Shown: positions 20,114 to 23,003 of the stretch, one piece after another | Layout of the letters: every line of letters starts with the position of its first letter | Position numbering within the stretch: the stretch's first letter is position 1 | Virus record (IMG/VR): IMGVR_UViG_3300042458_003484 | Coordinates: 1-23,003 of that record | DNA length: 23,003 nt | Strand: one strand, 5' to 3' | Source of the DNA: a virus | Translations under genes and position numbers: made by a program | Notes under the pieces: generated by a model | Database searches by the model: none | Told to the model about the DNA's origin: nothing | The model's input: the letters and a program-made list of their open reading frames with translations, nothing else

Positions 20114-21037
20114 ATGTCTAACGCTAACGGCTCACTCTACGGCAACCTGATTCTTCAGCGCGCACTCGCCCTCACCTTCACCAAGCGCCCGCTGCTGAAA
20201 ATGATCAGCAAAGGATTCCGCGAAATCGACGGCCAAGTCGACAACGCGCTGCTCGGTCAATCCGTCGTCACCCGCACCAAGGCGGTCGGCACTGTCAGAG
20301 CTTTCGGCTCCGGCGCAGTTGATACCGCCGACGTTGACGTATCCGTCACGCTCAGCGACCATAAAGAAGTCCACGTCGCATTCGGCCCTTCCGAATACAA
20401 CGCCACCAACCGTGACCTCATCGAAGAAGCCGCAGAGCCGATCGCCGTCGCCATCTCCAACAGCATCGTTGATTCTGTCGCCTCCCTCTGGACGCTCGCG
20501 AATTACTCGCAAACCGTCCAGCCAACGACCAACACGACCGACTGGACCTATGCCAAGCTGATCCTGGCGATCCGCAACAAAATGGCCAGCTCTGGTATCG
20601 CCGAAGATAACCGTTTCGCGGTTTTCAACTCGGACGTTTACGGCGCGCTGCTCGCTGACACGACCATCGTCGCGGCCCTCAACAACCCGCAAAACATGAA
20701 TGCCATCGCGGAAGGTAAACTCCCAAAGGTCTCAGGCATCCAGATTGACGAATATCCATCGCTCGGCCTCAACACCACTGACAAGCGCATCGGTTTTGCT
20801 GGCAATCCAGAATCAACCATCTTCGTCGCCCGCGCGCCGAAGGGACCAGGTGAAGTCATCGGCGGCCTGAACTACCCGGGCACCATTAATTACATCGAAG
20901 ACCCTGCAACTGGCTTCCGCGTGATGCTCACGCAGTGGGTCGATCCTGCAACGCTTGTCGTTAACAACCGCGTTTCGTGGCTCCAAGGATTCGCCAAGGG
21001 CAACACGACCCAAGGCATCCTGATTCGACAAGCGTAA
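20114..21037 (+). CDS. Major capsid protein
   Basis: A 307-residue shell protein, predicted HK97 fold: an N-terminal arm (LYGNLILQRALALTFTKRPLLKMISKGFREIDGQV), GSGAVDTADVDVSVTLSDHKEVHVAFGPSEYNATNRDLIEEAAEPIAVAISNSIV (E-loop/spine region), then a mixed P-domain and A-domain with DNRFAVFNSDVYGALLADT and the ending NPESTIFVARAPKGPGEV ... GFRVMLTQWVDPATL. Position straight after the protease/scaffold and before connectors supports the call; no decoration gene is seen. TTTGACACCCGC lies 56 bases upstream. A strong hairpin terminator follows, so the capsid transcript may end here in part. Confidence 0.82.
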   Translation: MSNANGSLYGNLILQRALALTFTKRPLLKMISKGFREIDGQVDNALLGQSVVTRTKAVGTVRAFGSGAVDTADVDVSVTLSDHKEVHVAFGPSEYNATNRDLIEEAAEPIAVAISNSIVDSVASLWTLANYSQTVQPTTNTTDWTYAKLILAIRNKMASSGIAEDNRFAVFNSDVYGALLADTTIVAALNNPQNMNAIAEGKLPKVSGIQIDEYPSLGLNTTDKRIGFAGNPESTIFVARAPKGPGEVIGGLNYPGTINYIEDPATGFRVMLTQWVDPATLVVNNRVSWLQGFAKGNTTQGILIRQA

Positions 21038-21073
21038 CCAATCCCGCTGCCCCCGCAGCGCCCCCCCCCACAG

Positions 21074-21112
21074 ACGCCCCGCCGGTTACACGCCAGCGGG
21101 GCGTTTTGTTTT
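21074..21112 (+). terminator. Rho-independent terminator after capsid gene
   Basis: ACGCCCCGC (21074-21082) pairs perfectly with GCGGGGCGT (21096-21104) around a 13-base loop, followed by TTTTGTTTT. The GC-rich 9-bp stem and T tract make a classical terminator. It is preceded by nine C (21061-21069). Partial read-through would reduce expression of the connector and tail genes relative to capsid. Confidence 0.82.
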
Positions 21113-21131
21113 GACAGCCCCGCCTCCATAA

Positions 21132-21455
21132 ATGTCGCCCGCCTCCATCAACGCCTTCCGGCTCAAATCCGCCGCCGTCCAAAATACGGCGCACGGCGTA
21201 GCAGTCACCTTCCGAGGCGCACCAATCCTCGTCTGCCTCTCGTCGGTCCGCATCACGCTCGACCTTGAAATAGGCGGGCTCAGGCAGGGCGGGGAGTACA
21301 CCTGCCGCTTCCTCGCGTCGTCACTCGCCACCCCTCCGGGTCGTGGCGAAATTGTCATCTTCAACGCCCGCCGCTACGTCATCCAAGACGTCCGCGATCT
21401 CATCTCCACCCCCGGCGAATACGTCGTCACCCTTCACCCCGGCTCCCGCGCATGA
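21132..21455 (+). CDS. Head-tail connector (stopper-like)
   Basis: A 107-residue, beta-rich protein after the capsid gene: FRGAPILVCLSSVRITLDLEIGGLRQGGEYTCRFLASSL, PPGRGEIVIFNARRYVIQDVRDLISTPGEYVVTL. In lambda-like phages this position holds head-completion proteins (FII, stopper). The pattern 'GEIV..N...Y.I.DV...' fits the short connector fold but is not diagnostic. TTTTGACAGCCCCGC begins 22 bases before the ATG. Overlaps the next ATG by four bases. Confidence 0.58.
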   Translation: MSPASINAFRLKSAAVQNTAHGVAVTFRGAPILVCLSSVRITLDLEIGGLRQGGEYTCRFLASSLATPPGRGEIVIFNARRYVIQDVRDLISTPGEYVVTLHPGSRA

Positions 21456-21862
21456 ACCTCCCCACTGAACAAGCCGTCGCCATGTGGCTCGCCGACTCAG
21501 GCTACTTCAACGATGCGATCATTCTCAAAGGCCAGAACGATGAGGAGGTCCCGAACGACAAGGCGGTCATCTACGTCGCGTGCGAAAACACCGACTCACC
21601 CGCCACCGCGCTCTACCTCGCCAGCGTCCGCATTATTATCTCATCGCCCGCCGTCATCGAAGATAGCCTCGAAGACCACCGCGTCACGTGTCTCGCTCTT
21701 CGCGCTGTCCTTCGCAATGCCGCCACCATGGTCACGCCATTTGCCAGTGAGTCGATCGCTTGCCGTGGTGCCGTGCTGAATAATTGGGCGGATTCGCAAG
21801 ACAAAAATCGGTGGCTCAGCCAAGCCAGTTTGACCATCGGCATCGTCGATTTACTCGCCTGA
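21452..21862 (+). CDS. Tail terminator / neck protein (gpU-like position)
   Basis: A 136-residue protein starting in ATGA with the previous stop. It has TEQAVAMWLADSGYFNDAIILKG, DKAVIYVACENTDSPATALYLASVRIIISSPAVIEDSLEDHRVTCLALRAVL and a final beta strand SLTIGIVDLLA, which is the order helix, strands, helix, strand of tail terminators that end the tail tube. Position between stopper and major tail protein agrees. No direct family match is claimed. Confidence 0.58.
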   Translation: MNLPTEQAVAMWLADSGYFNDAIILKGQNDEEVPNDKAVIYVACENTDSPATALYLASVRIIISSPAVIEDSLEDHRVTCLALRAVLRNAATMVTPFASESIACRGAVLNNWADSQDKNRWLSQASLTIGIVDLLA

Positions 21863-21904
21863 CATTTGACATAGCAGGAATGGGAGAACCCACCCATCCC
21901 CCCC

Positions 21905-22546
21905 ATGCCAGCAACCTTATTTAAAGAATCTTCCGCTAACGGAGTAAACTTCGGAATCACCAACGAGACTGGAATTCTTCTCTCCAGTTTCTCCCGCGAC
22001 GTCTCCCCGAAAAAGACGGAAGTCATGGACGCCAATGGCGATGTCGTGGCTGTCGCATTCACGGGCAATACCGCAAAAATCAAGCTCGACGGCACCCTTA
22101 ACGGTGCGGCTTCGTTCAACGTCGGCACCATCTATGCCCTCGCGAATAGCGCCACCAGTTACGGACTCACGGGCGGCACGATCCTCGTCGATTCCGTCAG
22201 CGAATCCGCTGCTTCCGGCGAGTTCAAAAAGATCAGCGTCGAACTCACCCAGTACGAAAAAACGATGACCGGTGGCACTTTGGTTACGGCTCCAGGCACA
22301 CCGACCCCGCTGGCCGCTACCGCTGGCGTCAAGCAAGCGACCATCACCTTCACCGCCGGATCACCTGCTGGCACCAGCTACACCGCCACTTCGAATCCGG
22401 GCGGCATCACTGCCACCGCCGCAGCGTCGCCGATCCTTGTCAGCGGCCTGACTACTGGCACGTCCTACACCTTCACCGTAGTTGCCAACAACACCGGCGG
22501 TGCAGGTACCGCATCCACCCCGACTGCGGCCGTCACCCCAACGTAA
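21905..22546 (+). CDS. Major tail (tube) protein with FN3/Ig-like C-terminal domain
   Basis: A 213-residue protein. Residues 1-125 form the tube domain (LFKESSANGVNFGITNETGILLSSFSRDVSPKKTEVMDANGDVVAVAFTGNTAKIKLDG, FKKISVELTQYEKTM). Residues 132-213 are an Ig/FN3-like module: PGTPTPLAATAGVKQATITFTAG, SYTATSNPGGITATA, PILVSGLTTGTSYTFTVVANNTGGAG. Lambda gpV has the same two-part design, where the outer domain decorates the tail surface. TTTGACATAGCAGG begins 40 bases before the ATG. It is followed by a hairpin and a poly-C tract. Confidence 0.78.
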   Translation: MPATLFKESSANGVNFGITNETGILLSSFSRDVSPKKTEVMDANGDVVAVAFTGNTAKIKLDGTLNGAASFNVGTIYALANSATSYGLTGGTILVDSVSESAASGEFKKISVELTQYEKTMTGGTLVTAPGTPTPLAATAGVKQATITFTAGSPAGTSYTATSNPGGITATAAASPILVSGLTTGTSYTFTVVANNTGGAGTASTPTAAVTPT

Positions 22547-22563
22547 TCGCCCGCCTGATTCCT

Positions 22564-22597
22564 ATGCCTCCCATGAATTCCCATGGGAGGCATTTCC
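22564..22597 (+). terminator. Hairpin after tail tube gene, probable terminator
   Basis: ATGCCTCCCAT (22564-22574) pairs with ATGGGAGGCAT (22583-22593), extended by one G-C pair, leaving a 6-base loop. It is followed by TTTCCCTATCT, a weak T tract. Its place 17 bases after the stop fits a terminator, possibly partial. Confidence 0.55.
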
Positions 22598-22619
22598 CTA
22601 TCTCCCCCCCCCCAAAAAC

Positions 22620-23003
22620 ATGACACAAAAAGAACTATTCCACACCGCCAACCTCAAGTCCGCCTGCGCCCTCCTCACGCTCGGATTTAAGAAAGAAACA
22701 TGGACGCGCATGATCCGCTCCGACGGCACCGAATCCACCGTCTACTGGTTCGAGGCGCGCAACGCCGACGGCGTCACCGCCGAGTCCGTCCACGACGGCA
22801 TGACCAAAGGAGGCGACGCGCTCGCAGCGAATAATCCCGAGCACGTCATCAACTACCTCCGCGCCTACGCCGCCAACCGCGACGAGCTGGTCCAAGACAT
22901 CCGCGCCACCCCCAAGATGGTCGTCATCGAATCCAATGGCCGCACCTTCGCCCTCCCCGAAAACGCCAGCGAGGAAACCAAGCGCAAGTTCGCCGCGATC
23001 CTC
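22620..23003 (+). CDS. Tail assembly protein, cut by the window edge
   Basis: At least 128 residues, no stop before the edge. It begins MTQKELFHTANLKSACALLTLGFKKETWTRM, continues with YWFEARNADGVTAESVHDGM, NPEHVINYLRAYAANRDELV and ends in the edge at RKFAAIL. In this position lambda-like phages encode the tail assembly chaperone (G/GT) before the tape measure, with a ribosomal slip that cannot be assessed here. The start ATG follows ten C and AAAAAC, without a Shine-Dalgarno. Confidence 0.58.
   Translation, partial: MTQKELFHTANLKSACALLTLGFKKETWTRMIRSDGTESTVYWFEARNADGVTAESVHDGMTKGGDALAANNPEHVINYLRAYAANRDELVQDIRATPKMVVIESNGRTFALPENASEETKRKFAAIL

Overview
The window reads as the left two-thirds of a temperate, lambda-like siphophage genome (a prophage or an integrative phage), about 23 kb, with nearly all genes on the + strand and many consecutive genes joined by 4-base ATGA/GTGA overlaps. 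The host cannot be named from sequence alone. Many genes that are not overlap-coupled have A/C-rich leaders with no Shine-Dalgarno (for example around 2643, 2962, 6522 and 9061), and the style of the proteins suggests a Gram-negative, moderately GC-rich host outside the Proteobacteria. Verrucomicrobiota is my tentative guess.

Layout: 1-1041 is a tyrosine integrase, starting exactly at the window edge. 1081-1856 is a control region: two divergent small ribbon-helix-helix (RHH) proteins and a MerR/excisionase-like HTH protein, with copies of the operator TTTAACGCCGTTAAA just upstream of the two rightward genes and a related half-site upstream of the leftward gene. 1964-2945 holds small accessory genes, two of them for single-pass membrane proteins. 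2962-5524 is a recombination module: RecT-like annealing protein, PD-(D/E)XK exonuclease, MazG-like dNTP diphosphohydrolase, a conserved unknown and a RuvC-like resolvase. 5521-7461 carries an unusual 17-repeat basic protein with a zinc knuckle, an unknown and a zinc-ribbon protein. 7458-8321 encodes the probable replication initiator, whose linker-coding DNA carries a CTAG-repeat cluster and a GGAAA tract resembling an internal origin. 8318-10737 is a run of small early genes ending in an SSB-like protein.

10850-11765 holds a probable late regulator and an unknown. The packaging module follows: small terminase (11893), then a DNA-modification cassette (ParB/Srx protein plus a Mom-family protein), then large terminase (13963-15669). 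A block of five small genes on the minus strand (15674-16972) interrupts the structural module between terminase and portal. It has its own predicted promoter and two copies of a leader with a T-arm-like hairpin. The structural genes resume with a small gpW-position protein, portal, protease/scaffold, major capsid (followed by a strong terminator), two connector proteins, an Ig/FN3-tipped tail tube (followed by a hairpin), and a tail gene running off the right edge.

The genes fit one lysogenic life cycle: the integrase and RHH switch control integration and entry into the early program, the recombination and replication genes copy DNA, the late regulator turns on packaging and assembly, and the Mom cassette probably modifies DNA just before packaging. 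Lysis genes, tape measure and tail tip are not in the window. The most novel-looking items are the RHH/palindrome switch, the intragenic origin-like repeat cluster, the TTTGACACCCGC motif that recurs before late-gene starts, the T-loop hairpin leaders of the minus-strand block, the ParB-Mom cassette and the 17-repeat protein.
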